A DNA stretch of 64,000 bases from Rhodocyclaceae bacterium. Lineage in GTDB: Bacteria; Pseudomonadota; Gammaproteobacteria; Burkholderiales; Rhodocyclaceae. The stretch covers positions 17,432 through 81,431 of the forward strand of contig JAQTNA010000018.1 in NCBI GenBank assembly GCA_028714035.1, given 5' to 3'. Both the position numbers and the translations under genes were made by a program. Below, in pieces: positions 49,791 to 62,695 of this stretch. The notes beneath the pieces were generated by a model that saw only the letters and a list, made by a program, of their open reading frames with translations, ran no database searches and was not told the origin of the DNA. Positions within the stretch are counted from its first letter, which is position 1, and each line of letters opens with the position of its first letter.

Positions 49791-49815
49791 AAGGCGCCTC
49801 AGGGCGCCTTTTTTC
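49791..49815 (+). terminator. Rho-independent terminator after pbpG
   Basis: AAGGCGCC pairs with GGCGCCTT around a TCAG-type loop and is followed by six T residues. It begins about 23 bp after the pbpG stop. Confidence 0.85.
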
Positions 49816-49905
49816 ATGCCCGTTCGTCCCGGCCCCTCGTGTGCCACCAACATCTTCGGGGCCTGCCACGAAATTTATTTTCCGGGACCTCTTGCCTTTC
49901 GCCAA

Positions 49906-49926
49906 TGCGAACCGTTATCATTCGCA
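49906..49926 (+). promoter_or_regulatory. Putative Fur box upstream of iron uptake operon
   Basis: TGCGAA at 49906-49911 and TTCGCA at 49921-49926 form an inverted pair around CCGTTATCA. Fur operators upstream of FTR1-type systems often have the form TGCGAATGATTATCATTCGCA; this site keeps the outer arms and the TTATCATT core. It lies 27 bp before the cupredoxin ATG, where Fe-Fur would block transcription under iron sufficiency. Confidence 0.6.
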
Positions 49927-49952
49927 CATCAAATAGCTGCGAGGGCCGCACC

Positions 49953-50273
49953 ATGTACCGAACCGTATTTCTTCTCTGCCTCTTGCTACCTGGCTTGAGC
50001 AGTGCCGCCGATAACGAGTACGCCTTGGTGATCCAGGGCAATCGCTTCATCCCGGATGAGCTCGTGGTGCCCGCGGGCAAGAAGCTGAAACTGGTGGTGG
50101 AAAACCGGGACGATGCCCCCGAGGAGTTCGAGAGCTACAGCTTGAACCGGGAAAAGATCGTGCCGGCCCACTCCTCGATCATCCTCTACGTCGGTCCTTT
50201 GAATCCCGGCGCCCACGACTTCTTTGGGGACTACCACGAGTCCACCGCTCGCGGCAGACTCATCGCCAGATAG
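49953..50273 (+). CDS. Periplasmic cupredoxin-domain protein, iron uptake associated
   Basis: This 106-residue protein starts at the ATG at 49953 with a signal peptide (MYRTVFLLCLLLPGLSSAAD) and a cupredoxin fold. Visible segments are LVIQGNRFIPDELVVPAGKK, LVVENRDDAPEEFESY and LNPGAHDFFGDYHESTARG. Similar proteins occur beside FTR1 permeases and are thought to bind or oxidise iron in the periplasm. The gene starts an operon with the permease 9 bp downstream, under a putative Fur box. Confidence 0.85.
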   Translation: MYRTVFLLCLLLPGLSSAADNEYALVIQGNRFIPDELVVPAGKKLKLVVENRDDAPEEFESYSLNREKIVPAHSSIILYVGPLNPGAHDFFGDYHESTARGRLIAR

Positions 50274-50282
50274 GAGAACCTC

Positions 50283-51125
50283 ATGCTGGGAAGTTTCGTC
50301 ATTGTGTTTCGGGAAATGCTGGAGGCCGCGCTGATCGTCGGCATCGTCCTGGCTGCCACGCGCGGCATCCCCGGTCGGGGACGATGGATTGGAGCGGGCC
50401 TTCTGGCAGGGTTGGCCGGTGCCGGGATCGTCGCCGGTTCGGCCGAGTGGCTCACAAGCCTGGCCGATGGCATGGGTCAGGAATTGTTCAATGCCGGCGT
50501 TTTGGGTCTGGCGGTCCTCATGCTGGCTTGGCACAACATCTGGATGTCACGGCACGGCGCCGAACTGGCCGCCCAGGTGCGCCAGGTCGGGCGCTCCATC
50601 CAGGATGGCAAGAGCGAATGTTCCGTCCTGGCGCTCGTGGTGGGCCTGGCGGTGTTGCGGGAGGGATCTGAAACCGTGCTGTTCCTCTACGGCGTGTCCA
50701 TGTCGAGTTCCGGGAGCGGCTTGTCCCTGGTGGCGGGGGGGATTCTCGGCGCATTGGCGGGGGCCGGGGTCGGGGGGCTGCTTTACGCAGGGCTGCTGCG
50801 CATTCCTCTGCGCTGGTTCTTCGGCGCCACCGGCGCCCTGGTGCTGTTGCTGGCGGCCGGCATGGCTTCCCAGGCCGCACACCATCTGATCCAGGCCGAT
50901 CTGCTGCCCGCGTTGGCGGATCCGCTCTGGGACAGTTCGGGGTGGTTGCCCCAAGGCTCGGCCGCCGGCTTGCTGCTGCACAGCCTCATCGGCTATGAGG
51001 CGCGTCCTGCGGGCATGCAGGTGGTGTTCTATCTGATGGCCTTTGCGGCGATCCTGACCGGCATGAACTGGAGCCGGCGCAGCCAGAAGTTTTCCCTTCC
51101 CAAGACCCAAGGAGCCACAGCGTGA
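50283..51125 (+). CDS. FTR1-family iron permease
   Basis: This 280-residue membrane protein has about seven hydrophobic helices and two REXXE iron-binding motifs: REMLE in IVFREMLEAALIVGIVL near the N-terminus and REGSE in LREGSETVLFLYG around residue 128. It carries Fe3+ (oxidised by a partner) across the inner membrane. It follows the cupredoxin gene, and its TGA overlaps the GTG of the next gene by 4 bp. Confidence 0.93.
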   Translation: MLGSFVIVFREMLEAALIVGIVLAATRGIPGRGRWIGAGLLAGLAGAGIVAGSAEWLTSLADGMGQELFNAGVLGLAVLMLAWHNIWMSRHGAELAAQVRQVGRSIQDGKSECSVLALVVGLAVLREGSETVLFLYGVSMSSSGSGLSLVAGGILGALAGAGVGGLLYAGLLRIPLRWFFGATGALVLLLAAGMASQAAHHLIQADLLPALADPLWDSSGWLPQGSAAGLLLHSLIGYEARPAGMQVVFYLMAFAAILTGMNWSRRSQKFSLPKTQGATA

Positions 51126-51853
51126 AGTTCCGACACCTCATCCCCATGCTTTCAGCCCTGGCCGTCTCCCAGGCATACGCCGGCCCGGCCGATTACGTCT
51201 ATGACCCCATCGTGGAGCAGGGCGAAAAGGAAATTGATTTCAAGTTCGGCACCGACCATCTGCGGGATGGAACGCTGGAGCAGGGTGCCAGCATCGGGTT
51301 TGGCTATGGCGCTACGGAACACTGGTTTACCGAGTTCTACCTGAAATACGCTCGTACCGGGAGCGAAAGCGCCAAGTTCGATGCCTTCGAATGGGAAAAC
51401 CGGTTCCAGCTTACCGAAACCGGAAAATACCCGGTGGACCTGGGCTTCGTCACCGAACTGGAAATCACCCACGCTCCCGGCGACCCCAATGAATTCCGTT
51501 GCGGGCCCTTGCTGCGCGCCGAGTTCGGCAGGCTACAGATTAACGGCAACGCCCTGTTCACCAAGACCTTCGGCGAAAACGGCGGCGGCAAGCCCCAGTT
51601 CGGCTACCAATGGCAGGCGAAATACCGCTGGAAAGAGGCCGTCGAAGTCGGCATTCAAGGCTTCGGCGACCTGGGCCCCTGGAATCAATGGGATCCCCGG
51701 GAAGAACGAAGTCAGCGAATCGGGCCGGCCCTGTTCGGCAAGCTCCCCCTGGGCAATCGCCAGCATCTCGCCTACAACGCGGCATGGCTCTTCGGCATGG
51801 GCGATGCCTCTCCGGCCCACACCTTTCGCCTCCAACTGGAATACGAGTATTGA
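51122..51853 (+). CDS. Putative outer-membrane beta-barrel protein of the iron operon
   Basis: This 243-residue protein begins at a GTG inside the permease stop. A signal peptide (LIPMLSALAVSQAYAG) is followed by alternating aromatic/polar strands such as WFTEFYLKYARTG, FEWENRFQLTETGKYPVDLG and YQWQAKYRW. The C-terminal residues FRLQLEYEY end in an aromatic residue, as in barrel proteins inserted by BamA. This suggests an outer-membrane channel or receptor. Coupling to FTR1 suggests metal passage, but the family is not one I can name. Confidence 0.7.
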   Translation: MKFRHLIPMLSALAVSQAYAGPADYVYDPIVEQGEKEIDFKFGTDHLRDGTLEQGASIGFGYGATEHWFTEFYLKYARTGSESAKFDAFEWENRFQLTETGKYPVDLGFVTELEITHAPGDPNEFRCGPLLRAEFGRLQINGNALFTKTFGENGGGKPQFGYQWQAKYRWKEAVEVGIQGFGDLGPWNQWDPREERSQRIGPALFGKLPLGNRQHLAYNAAWLFGMGDASPAHTFRLQLEYEY

Positions 51854-51893
51854 GATGGGCGCCGGGGCTCGTCGCCGCCCCGCACCTTCCGTG

Positions 51894-52328
51894 TCACTTG
51901 CCTGAGGGCGGCTTGAGCTGCAAGAAGGCGTACAGACGGGATTTCAGGTTGATGGATGCGGGATCCCCGTCCGTGGTGCCGGTGATGAGCGTCTCGCTCT
52001 CGGCCGCCCAGGTATCTCCGGACACCACCGGCAGCTTGTGTTCCCAGGCCACCAGGCAGGACCATCCGAACATCGGTTTCGTGGCCCCGGCGATCCAGTT
52101 CGGCGGCAGGGCATGATGGTCGCAGTTGAGGCGCAGGCGCCAGGATGCCTGCTCCAGATCCCGTTTTTCCGCCTTGCCCGTCGCGATCACTTCCTTTACC
52201 GCCTCTTCCAGCAGGGACTGGGGCAAAAAAGGGGTCGTCGTCTGAAGCAGCGGCGGCTCGGCCCGGAGCGCCGGCGAATGGAACAGGGAAAGTGCCGATA
52301 TTGCCAGGGCAACACCTCGATACAACAT
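51894..52328 (-). CDS. Secreted hypothetical protein
   Basis: This 144-residue protein starts at the ATG at 52328, with a signal peptide (LYRGVALAISALSLFHSPAL, ending near RAEPP). The mature part has two cysteines (LRLNCDHHALPPNW and MFGWSCLVAWEHKLP), which could form a disulfide, and no family I recognise. It is transcribed from its own AT-rich promoter (minus-strand TATAAT at 52358-52353, about 25 bp before the ATG). Its 3' end faces the iron operon. Confidence 0.65.
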   Translation of the reverse strand: MLYRGVALAISALSLFHSPALRAEPPLLQTTTPFLPQSLLEEAVKEVIATGKAEKRDLEQASWRLRLNCDHHALPPNWIAGATKPMFGWSCLVAWEHKLPVVSGDTWAAESETLITGTTDGDPASINLKSRLYAFLQLKPPSGK

Positions 52329-52352
52329 CAAGTATTCACCGTATCAAACTGT

Positions 52353-52358
52353 ATTATA
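52353..52358 (-). promoter_or_regulatory. -10 element for the secreted hypothetical protein
   Basis: TATAAT on the minus strand lies in a strikingly AT-rich patch (52330-52385) within a GC-rich chromosome, about 25 bp from the ATG. The -35 is not clear. Confidence 0.5.
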
Positions 52359-52549
52359 AATATAAACAAATGGAGCAATAATCCATCGTCGAGTCTTCAT
52401 GTCGTCAGGGGCCATGGCTCCCGAGGGTTTTCTCCTCTGGAAATTGGCCCCCTTTTCCGGCCCTATTCGCCACGGCCACTTCGAACCGGAGTCGCCACAA
52501 TGGCGGTGAGTTTATCACTGAGCCCACCCGGGCCATCGCCGCAAAAACC

Positions 52550-55246
52550 ATGGAAGCTCCCATCACCGAAAGCCTCGATCCGGAAGACTGGCCGGGCCTG
52601 CGCGCCCAGGGCCACCGCATGCTGGACGACATGCTGGATTACCTTGAGAGTCTTAACCGGCGGCCACCGAGACCGGTGTGGCAGCCCATCCCGGATGAGG
52701 CGCGTGCCGGTTTCCGCAAGCCTCTGCCTCGGGCGCCGGGCGACCTGGCGGAGGCGCACCGGCGTTTCATGGATTCCGTGCTGCCTTATTCCGTGGGCAA
52801 CGCCCACCCGGCTTTCATGGGCTGGGTCCACGGCGGCGGAACGGCCGTGGGCATGCTGGCGGAAATCCTGGCGGCGGGACTGAATGCCAACCTGGGCGGA
52901 CGGGACCACATGCCCATCGAGGTTGAGCGCCAGATCGTGGCCTGGATGCGTGAACTGTTCGCTTTTCCGGATAGTGCCAGCGGACTGTTCGTCACCGGTT
53001 CCTCCATGGCCAACCTGATCGCCGTGCTCGTGGCCCGGACGTCGGCCCTTGGCCCTGGCGTTCGGGGTGGAGGCGTGGCGGCCCTGGATGCGCGCCTCAC
53101 CGCCTATGCCTCGCGGGCGGCCCACGGCTGCATCGCCCAGGCCATGGACATCGCCGGTCTGGGCAGCGAAGCCCTGCGCCTGATCGCCACCGATGATGAC
53201 TACCGCATGGACATCGCCGCGCTGGAGAAAGCCATCGCCGCCGACCGGGAGCAGGGTTTCACGCCCTTCTTCATCTGTGGCACGGCCGGCACCGTGGACG
53301 TGGGGTCGGTGGACGACCTGACGGCCATTGCCGCGCTGGCCAGGAGGGAAGGGGTGTGGTTCCACGTGGATGGGGCCTACGGCGCTCTGGGCATGCTGAC
53401 GCCGGAACTGGCGCCGCTGCTCGCGGGTATCGAACAGGCGGACTCCATCGCCTGCGACTTCCACAAGTGGGGCCAGGTACCCTACGACGCCGGTTTCATC
53501 CTGGTGCGGGATGAGCAGAAGCACCGTGCCGCCTTCGCCTCGGCGGCAGCCTATCTGCGGCGGGACACCCGCGGCCTGGCGGCGGGCTCGCCCTGGCCCT
53601 GCGATTATGGCCCGGATCTGTCCCGGGGTTTCCGGGCGCTCAAGACCTGGTTTACGCTTCAGGTGTATGGCGCGGACAGGTTGGGTCGGGCCATCGCGGG
53701 CACCTGCGCCCTGGCCCGCCATCTCAAGGCTCGCATCGAAGCCGAGCCGGAACTGGAACTGCTGGCGCCGGTCGCGCTGAACATCGTCTGTTTCCGTTAC
53801 CGGGCCCAGGACGAAAACTGGGTAAACCGGGAACTCGTTCTGCGCCTGCATGAATCCGGCATCGCCGCGCCGTCCACCACCGTTCTGGATGGCCGGCTGG
53901 CCATACGTGCCGCCATCGTCAATCACCGTACGAAGATCGAAGACGTCGAGGCCCTCGTCGCCGCCGTCCTCCGTTTCGGTGCCGAAATCGCCTCACAGAA
54001 CACTGCCAAAGGAAACCTCATGGACACAGAAACCAGCCCGGCCCGGGAACCCCTCATGGGCCTGGCCGCCCTCATGCGCCGGGCCTTCGCGCGGGAGGAC
54101 ATGGCCCCTCTCGGGAGCCGACTCATCGCCCGCGCCCAGAGCGACCCGCAGGACGCGGAAGCCCTCATGGACTTGTCCACGGTGCTCCATATCAACGGCA
54201 GTCCGAAACTTGCCCTTTCGGTTCAGGCGCAGGCTCTGGAGGTGCAGACGCTTTACCAGCTTCCGGCGCCCGCGGCCCCGGCCGGCATCCGGCTGCTGGC
54301 CTTGATGGCGCCGGGAGACCTGAGCGCCAACATGCCTCTGGAGGCCCTCCTTGAAAACTCGGACGTGGATCTGGACATGCTCTACCTGCTGCCGGGGCAG
54401 CCCATGCCGGAAATGGTGCCGGATCACGACGTGGCCATCGTCGCCATGAGCGAATCGGAAGCCAATTGCGGTCTGCTCAAGGAGTTGGAAGCCCTGGCGC
54501 CGGTCTGGCCGCGTCCCCTGATCAACCGGCCGGACCGGGTGGCACGGCTTTCCCGGGACGGCGCGGCGTGCCTGTTGCGCGGCACACCCGGCCTCGTCAT
54601 GCCCATCACGGCGCGCATGGATCGGGCAACGCTGGCCGGCGTCGCCAGCGGCGAGATCGCCCTGGGCGCCGTGATGGAGGAGGGCGGCTTCCCCCTCATC
54701 GTGCGTCCGCTGGATTCCCACGCCGGGCACGACCTGGCCAAGCTGGACGACCAGGAGGCGCTCATCGCCTACCTGGGAACCACCGGAGCGGAGCGCTTTT
54801 ACGTGGCACCCTTCGTGGACTACCGGAGCGCCGACGGCCAGTACCGGAAATACCGCGTCGTCATCATCGGCGGCAAGCCTTACGCCGGCCACATGGCCAT
54901 CTCCAGCCATTGGATGATCCATTACCTCAACGCCGGCATGGACGAGAGCGGGGAGAAACGGGCCGAGGAGGCGCGCTTCATGGCGGACTTCGATACGGAT
55001 TTCGCTGTGCGCCACGGCACCACACTGGCCGCGCTGAATGAGCGCCTGGGGCTGGAATACGTGGGGGTGGACTGTGGCGAGACTGCGGATGGCAAGCTTC
55101 TGATCTTCGAGGTGGACCACGCCATGATCGTGCACGCCATGGATTCTCCCGCCGTTTACCCCTACAAGCAGCCCCAGATGGCCCGCGTATTTTCTGCCTT
55201 CAGAAAGCTGCTGGAGGACTCGAGAAACGGCGTGCCCGGCCGTTAA
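52550..55246 (+). CDS. Fused PLP-dependent amino acid decarboxylase / ATP-grasp protein
   Basis: This 898-residue protein combines two enzymes. Residues about 1-480 are a group II (aromatic amino acid/glutamate-type) decarboxylase, with GNAHPAFMGWVHGGGTAVGM, WFHVDGAYGALG (D274 for the pyridine nitrogen) and FHKWGQVPYDAG (K306 for PLP). Residues about 491-898 form a separate unit starting MDTETSPAREPLMGLAALMR. This unit has a short TPR-like helical part and an ATP-grasp fold (FPLIVRPLDSHAGHDLAKLD, KYRVVIIGGKPYAGHM, VDCGETADGKLLIFEVDHAM). The internal ATG at 54020 is preceded by AAAGGA, so the second unit may also be translated alone. The likely logic is amine formation followed by ATP-dependent ligation; substrates are unknown. 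Confidence 0.82.
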   Translation: MEAPITESLDPEDWPGLRAQGHRMLDDMLDYLESLNRRPPRPVWQPIPDEARAGFRKPLPRAPGDLAEAHRRFMDSVLPYSVGNAHPAFMGWVHGGGTAVGMLAEILAAGLNANLGGRDHMPIEVERQIVAWMRELFAFPDSASGLFVTGSSMANLIAVLVARTSALGPGVRGGGVAALDARLTAYASRAAHGCIAQAMDIAGLGSEALRLIATDDDYRMDIAALEKAIAADREQGFTPFFICGTAGTVDVGSVDDLTAIAALARREGVWFHVDGAYGALGMLTPELAPLLAGIEQADSIACDFHKWGQVPYDAGFILVRDEQKHRAAFASAAAYLRRDTRGLAAGSPWPCDYGPDLSRGFRALKTWFTLQVYGADRLGRAIAGTCALARHLKARIEAEPELELLAPVALNIVCFRYRAQDENWVNRELVLRLHESGIAAPSTTVLDGRLAIRAAIVNHRTKIEDVEALVAAVLRFGAEIASQNTAKGNLMDTETSPAREPLMGLAALMRRAFAREDMAPLGSRLIARAQSDPQDAEALMDLSTVLHINGSPKLALSVQAQALEVQTLYQLPAPAAPAGIRLLALMAPGDLSANMPLEALLENSDVDLDMLYLLPGQPMPEMVPDHDVAIVAMSESEANCGLLKELEALAPVWPRPLINRPDRVARLSRDGAACLLRGTPGLVMPITARMDRATLAGVASGEIALGAVMEEGGFPLIVRPLDSHAGHDLAKLDDQEALIAYLGTTGAERFYVAPFVDYRSADGQYRKYRVVIIGGKPYAGHMAISSHWMIHYLNAGMDESGEKRAEEARFMADFDTDFAVRHGTTLAALNERLGLEYVGVDCGETADGKLLIFEVDHAMIVHAMDSPAVYPYKQPQMARVFSAFRKLLEDSRNGVPGR

Positions 55247-55253
55247 CGGGAGC

Positions 55254-56702
55254 ATGCTCTCCTGCCCAGCCAAAACGCGCATCGCCAGCGACGCTTCCCG
55301 CGGCACCGCCGCGACGGAAGCCTTGTTGGTGTCCGGTGGTGATGCCCGCCTCCGGCTCGATCCGGGCACCGGCACCAACCGCTACGGTTGTCGGCCCCGT
55401 CCCGATCCCGCCGTTCTGGATTTTGCCTCGGCTACCGCCTCCATCATCTCTGCCAACGGCTTTGCGGCTGCCGACCGCTTGCGGCGCCGCTTTGCCTCCG
55501 GCGCGGAGAGACCGGCGCTGACGGCGCGGCGCATCCGCGAGGAACTCCCGGAATTGCTGGGTCTGGGCGGCATGCCCGGCCTGGAAACGCTTCTTTCGCC
55601 CTCGGGCACGGACCTGCATGCGCTCGCCTTGTCAGCGGCCTGGTCTGGGGGCTCTGCTCAGATGTCGCATCGGACAAGTCGGGGTGTGACGGTGCTCATG
55701 GCCGAACCCTCGGAAACCGGCAGCGGCGTGCCGGCAGTCCTGTCCGGCCCGCCCCTGCGCCTGGCGCATCCGAGACGGCCGGGGGTGGAACTGCGCACCA
55801 TCGCCATTCGGCAGCGCGACGGAAGCCCCCGGACGTTGGACGATGTGGATGACGACTTCGCGGCCCAGGCCGGGGCGGCCCTGGCCGAGGACCGGGACGT
55901 GCTGCTCGTGGTGCTGGATGTTTCCAAGACCGGCCTCACCGCACCGTCGTCGGCCATGGCCCTGGCGCTGCTCAAGCGGGAGCCGGCGCGGCTTCGGCTG
56001 CTGGTGGATGCCTGCCAGGCGCGGATATCCCGGTCGTCCATGAGGGCCTGGCTCGAAGCAGGCGCGATGCTGGCGCTCACTGGCTCCAAGTTCCTCGGTG
56101 GGCCGTCTTTTTCCGGCGCGCTGATGCTGCCTGCGGACCTGGCGGAGTCCTGCCTTTTCGTCTCCCCGCCCGGTTCGGGGCTGCTCCTGCGCTGGGAGGC
56201 GGCCCTGGCTGAACTGCGGCTTTTCCGCAGCCTTCCCGAGTCCGGTGTCCGGACGCTCCTGCGGGACTTCGGATGGTTCATGGATGAGAGGCTGGCGGGT
56301 CAGGCACTGATTGAAGCCTTGCCCGGCGCGGGGGGACAGCGCGGTGCCCCAGGCGTCATGGATGCCCGGGACACACAGCCCAGCATCTTCCCACTGCGAT
56401 TTCGGGATCCGGGTGGTACTTTCCTGAAGCCGGAGGCCGTATCGGCAGTGCACCGGTTGCTGCGCCAGGATCTCACTGGCGTGCTGGACGGGAGTGTGGG
56501 GGGCGTGCCCGTGCATCTGGGCCAACCGGTTCACTGCGGCAATCCGGATGGACAGACCGGGGCCGCCCTGCGCCTCTGTCTGAGTGCGCGCCAACTGGTG
56601 GCGGCGATGGAGAGGGGCACCGCCGACACGCTCATGCAGCAGGCAGACCTGATCCTGAAAAAATTGGACCTGATTCTGCGCAAACTTCCGAAATTTGCAT
56701 AA
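55254..56702 (+). CDS. PLP-dependent fold-type I enzyme of unknown specificity
   Basis: This 482-residue protein starts 8 bp after the fused gene. LLSPSGTDLHALAL is the phosphate-cup region, LLVDACQARIS holds the Asp (D252) for the pyridine nitrogen, and LTGSKFLGGPSFSGAL contains the probable PLP lysine (K279). The order fits an aminotransferase or lyase of the class V type, but I recognise no specific family. It is probably co-transcribed with the decarboxylase/ATP-grasp fusion and acts in the same pathway. Confidence 0.7.
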   Translation: MLSCPAKTRIASDASRGTAATEALLVSGGDARLRLDPGTGTNRYGCRPRPDPAVLDFASATASIISANGFAAADRLRRRFASGAERPALTARRIREELPELLGLGGMPGLETLLSPSGTDLHALALSAAWSGGSAQMSHRTSRGVTVLMAEPSETGSGVPAVLSGPPLRLAHPRRPGVELRTIAIRQRDGSPRTLDDVDDDFAAQAGAALAEDRDVLLVVLDVSKTGLTAPSSAMALALLKREPARLRLLVDACQARISRSSMRAWLEAGAMLALTGSKFLGGPSFSGALMLPADLAESCLFVSPPGSGLLLRWEAALAELRLFRSLPESGVRTLLRDFGWFMDERLAGQALIEALPGAGGQRGAPGVMDARDTQPSIFPLRFRDPGGTFLKPEAVSAVHRLLRQDLTGVLDGSVGGVPVHLGQPVHCGNPDGQTGAALRLCLSARQLVAAMERGTADTLMQQADLILKKLDLILRKLPKFA

Positions 56703-56888
56703 ACTTGGCAGGACGCACGGCGCCAGCACAACTTTCGGGGGATTAAGGCACATCATCATGAGTTCCATTGAAGGGCTGAGGCTTCGGGATCTTGTCACCA
56801 CCCCGGCATTCATCCTGCTTCAGGTTGATCGTTCGCAGAACTCTTCGCCCTCACACGCCCAGTGCGCCGGCAAGTCCAGGAGCGGGGC

Positions 56889-57812
56889 ATGAGCCCGATG
56901 GCGCTTTGCCGGTGGCTGACCGTGGCCTGTGCCTTGTTGCTTTCCGCCTGTGGCGATAACCGGGGAACGCAGAGCTACCAACCCCAGTATGGCACCCGCC
57001 CCATGGCCGACGCGTCGTCACGCAGGGAATGCCTGTTCGGCATCCATCCCCTGCATAACCCGGCCAGGCTGTTCCAGGTCTACGGGCCGATCATGGACCG
57101 GCTCAATGCCAGCATTCCGGAAGCCCATTTCAGCCTGGAAGCCTCGCGCAACTACGAGGAATTCGACAAGAAGCTCTACGCACGCCATTTCGATCTCGCC
57201 CTGCCCAATCCCTATCAGACGGTAACCGCGCTTGGACACGGTTACCGCGTCTTCGGCAAGATGGGGGACGACGATCAATTCCGCGGCATCATCCTGGTGC
57301 GCAAGGACAGCCCGGTCAGGAAGGTTTCGGACCTCAAGGGAAAAGCCCTGAGTTTTCCGGCAGCCACCGCGCTGGCGGCGACCATGATGCCCCAGCGCTT
57401 TCTGCATGAACATGGCCTGCCCATCCGGGACTACCAGCCCCTTTATGTGGGCTCCCAGGAATCTTCGATCATGAACGTCTTTCTCGGCACCACCGCTGCC
57501 GGAGCCACCTGGCCACCGCCCTGGCAGGCCTTCGTCAAGGACCACCCGGAAAACGCGGCCCAGTTGAAGATCATGTGGACCACGGAATCGCTCCGCAACA
57601 ACGGCCTGGTGGTTCGGGATGACTTTCCGCCCCAGTTGTTGCAGAAGGTGGAACATGTGCTGTTCACACTCCAGGACAGCGAAGCGGGGCGCGCCATCCT
57701 GGCCAGCCTGCCCCTTTCCCGCTTCGAGGCCGCAAACGAAGAAACCTATCGGCCCGTGCGGGATTACGTGGCGCACTTCAGCCGCACGGTCAGGCCTCTG
57801 GAGGCGCCTTGA
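56889..57812 (+). CDS. PhnD-like periplasmic substrate-binding lipoprotein
   Basis: This protein of 307 residues starts at the ATG at 56889, with AGGAG six bases upstream. The lipobox is LLLSAC, so it is a lipoprotein. The PhnD/PF12974-like fold is seen in [55 protein letters not shown] and [20 protein letters not shown]. In ABC systems such proteins bind phosphonate or phosphite, but no permease or ATPase is present here. The gene overlaps the following histidine kinase frame, implying that it acts as that kinase's periplasmic ligand sensor. Confidence 0.85.
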   Translation: MSPMALCRWLTVACALLLSACGDNRGTQSYQPQYGTRPMADASSRRECLFGIHPLHNPARLFQVYGPIMDRLNASIPEAHFSLEASRNYEEFDKKLYARHFDLALPNPYQTVTALGHGYRVFGKMGDDDQFRGIILVRKDSPVRKVSDLKGKALSFPAATALAATMMPQRFLHEHGLPIRDYQPLYVGSQESSIMNVFLGTTAAGATWPPPWQAFVKDHPENAAQLKIMWTTESLRNNGLVVRDDFPPQLLQKVEHVLFTLQDSEAGRAILASLPLSRFEAANEETYRPVRDYVAHFSRTVRPLEAP

Positions 57813-57814
57813 AA

Positions 57815-61462
<3,648 letters not shown>

Positions 61463-61471
<9 letters not shown>

Positions 61472-62683
61472 CCGAGGGCCGTTTTCCCTGAAATCACGCC
61501 AGAGCGCCAGATCGTAGGCGATCTTGAGAAGGCCGCAGGCCAGAAGGGGCGCAGCCAACCAGCCCGCCGCGAACAACGCACCCCCGAGCGTGGGGCTGAC
61601 CGCGGAGGCCAGGCTGCGCGGCACGGCGGTGAGGCTCGCCGCCGCGGCCCTTTCACCGGGCGTGACGACCGCCATGACGAAAGCCGCCCGTGCCGGAACA
61701 TCCATCTGCGACAGCAGGGACCGCAGGAGCAGCAAGCCGAGGGCTGCGTGCAGACCAGGCACGAACGCCGCCCCGATCAGGCAAAGGCTGGCCGGAATAT
61801 GGGTAAACACCATGGTGTTGACCAGGCCGATCCGCCTGGCCAGGAGCGGTGCGATGAGTTGGGAGGCGGCGGTGAGGAGCCCTGCCCAGAAGAAAAAGGC
61901 ACCCGCTGCCCCGAGGGAGAGATCGAAACGCCTGAATAGCCACAGCGCCAGCAAGGAATTGACCACCAACCCCCCGGCGAAAGAATCCACGGAGAACATG
62001 GCGGCAAGCCGATACACCACCCGGCGGGATGGGCCAAGCGGCATCGGCGGCGCCGGTTTGGCACCGTCCTGAGGCGCGGGCAGGCGCCGATACAGCAGCC
62101 ATACCCCACAGCCGACCAGGCCGTACAGTGCAAACATCGCCCGCAAAGCGTTCAGCCGCGCCATGCCCGTTATGGCGGACACGCTGTCGGGCAATACCGC
62201 GGCCAGGGCACCCAGGGCCGCGAACAAGGAACCGAGCAGGCTGTATCGAGCGAACAGGCTGGTGCGCGACTCGCCCCGAGCGGATTCCGCCAGGCGCGCG
62301 TGCTCCAGGGGAAGAAACACGCTGACATCGCCCGAGCTGGGGTTCAGGGTGCCGACGAAGGCAATCAGCAGCAGGGGCCAGAATCCAGAATTCACGGCGA
62401 AGGCGAATCCGGTGGCGGCCATGAGCACGGCCGCGCCCAGCAACAGGCGCCGGTGATGGAAGCGGTGGCCCCAGGCGCCCACCGCCAGGGTGGCGGCCGC
62501 CGAACCGAGCAGGGTCGCGCTGGCGAGTACGCCGACTTCCCAGGTGCCGAAGCCCAGAGCCAGAAGGTAGGCCGGCAGAAGGATCGCCACGTAGCCGTCG
62601 GCGAAAGCGCGCATGGCGCGGCCCAACAGCAAGGGCATCGCCCCGGGCGCGACGCCATGAGGCAGGAGCAGGCGGTGGATCAC
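61463..62683 (-). CDS. MFS transporter
   Basis: This 406-residue protein has about twelve hydrophobic helices and begins near [20 protein letters not shown]. An MFS loop region includes [20 protein letters not shown] and [20 protein letters not shown]. It probably exports or imports a small solute across the inner membrane. The specificity is not visible. It converges with the PhnD-linked kinase (9-bp overlap) and is preceded by the FAH-family gene with a 12-bp gap, so the two could be co-transcribed. Confidence 0.85.
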
Positions 62684-62695
62684 CTCAGCCCTGAC

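Noticed and set aside
56758..56892. 45-codon ORF between the PLP enzyme and the PhnD-like gene
   Set aside because: No ribosome site, no recognisable motif, and overlap with the better-supported start at 56889; the 186-bp gap is probably regulatory.
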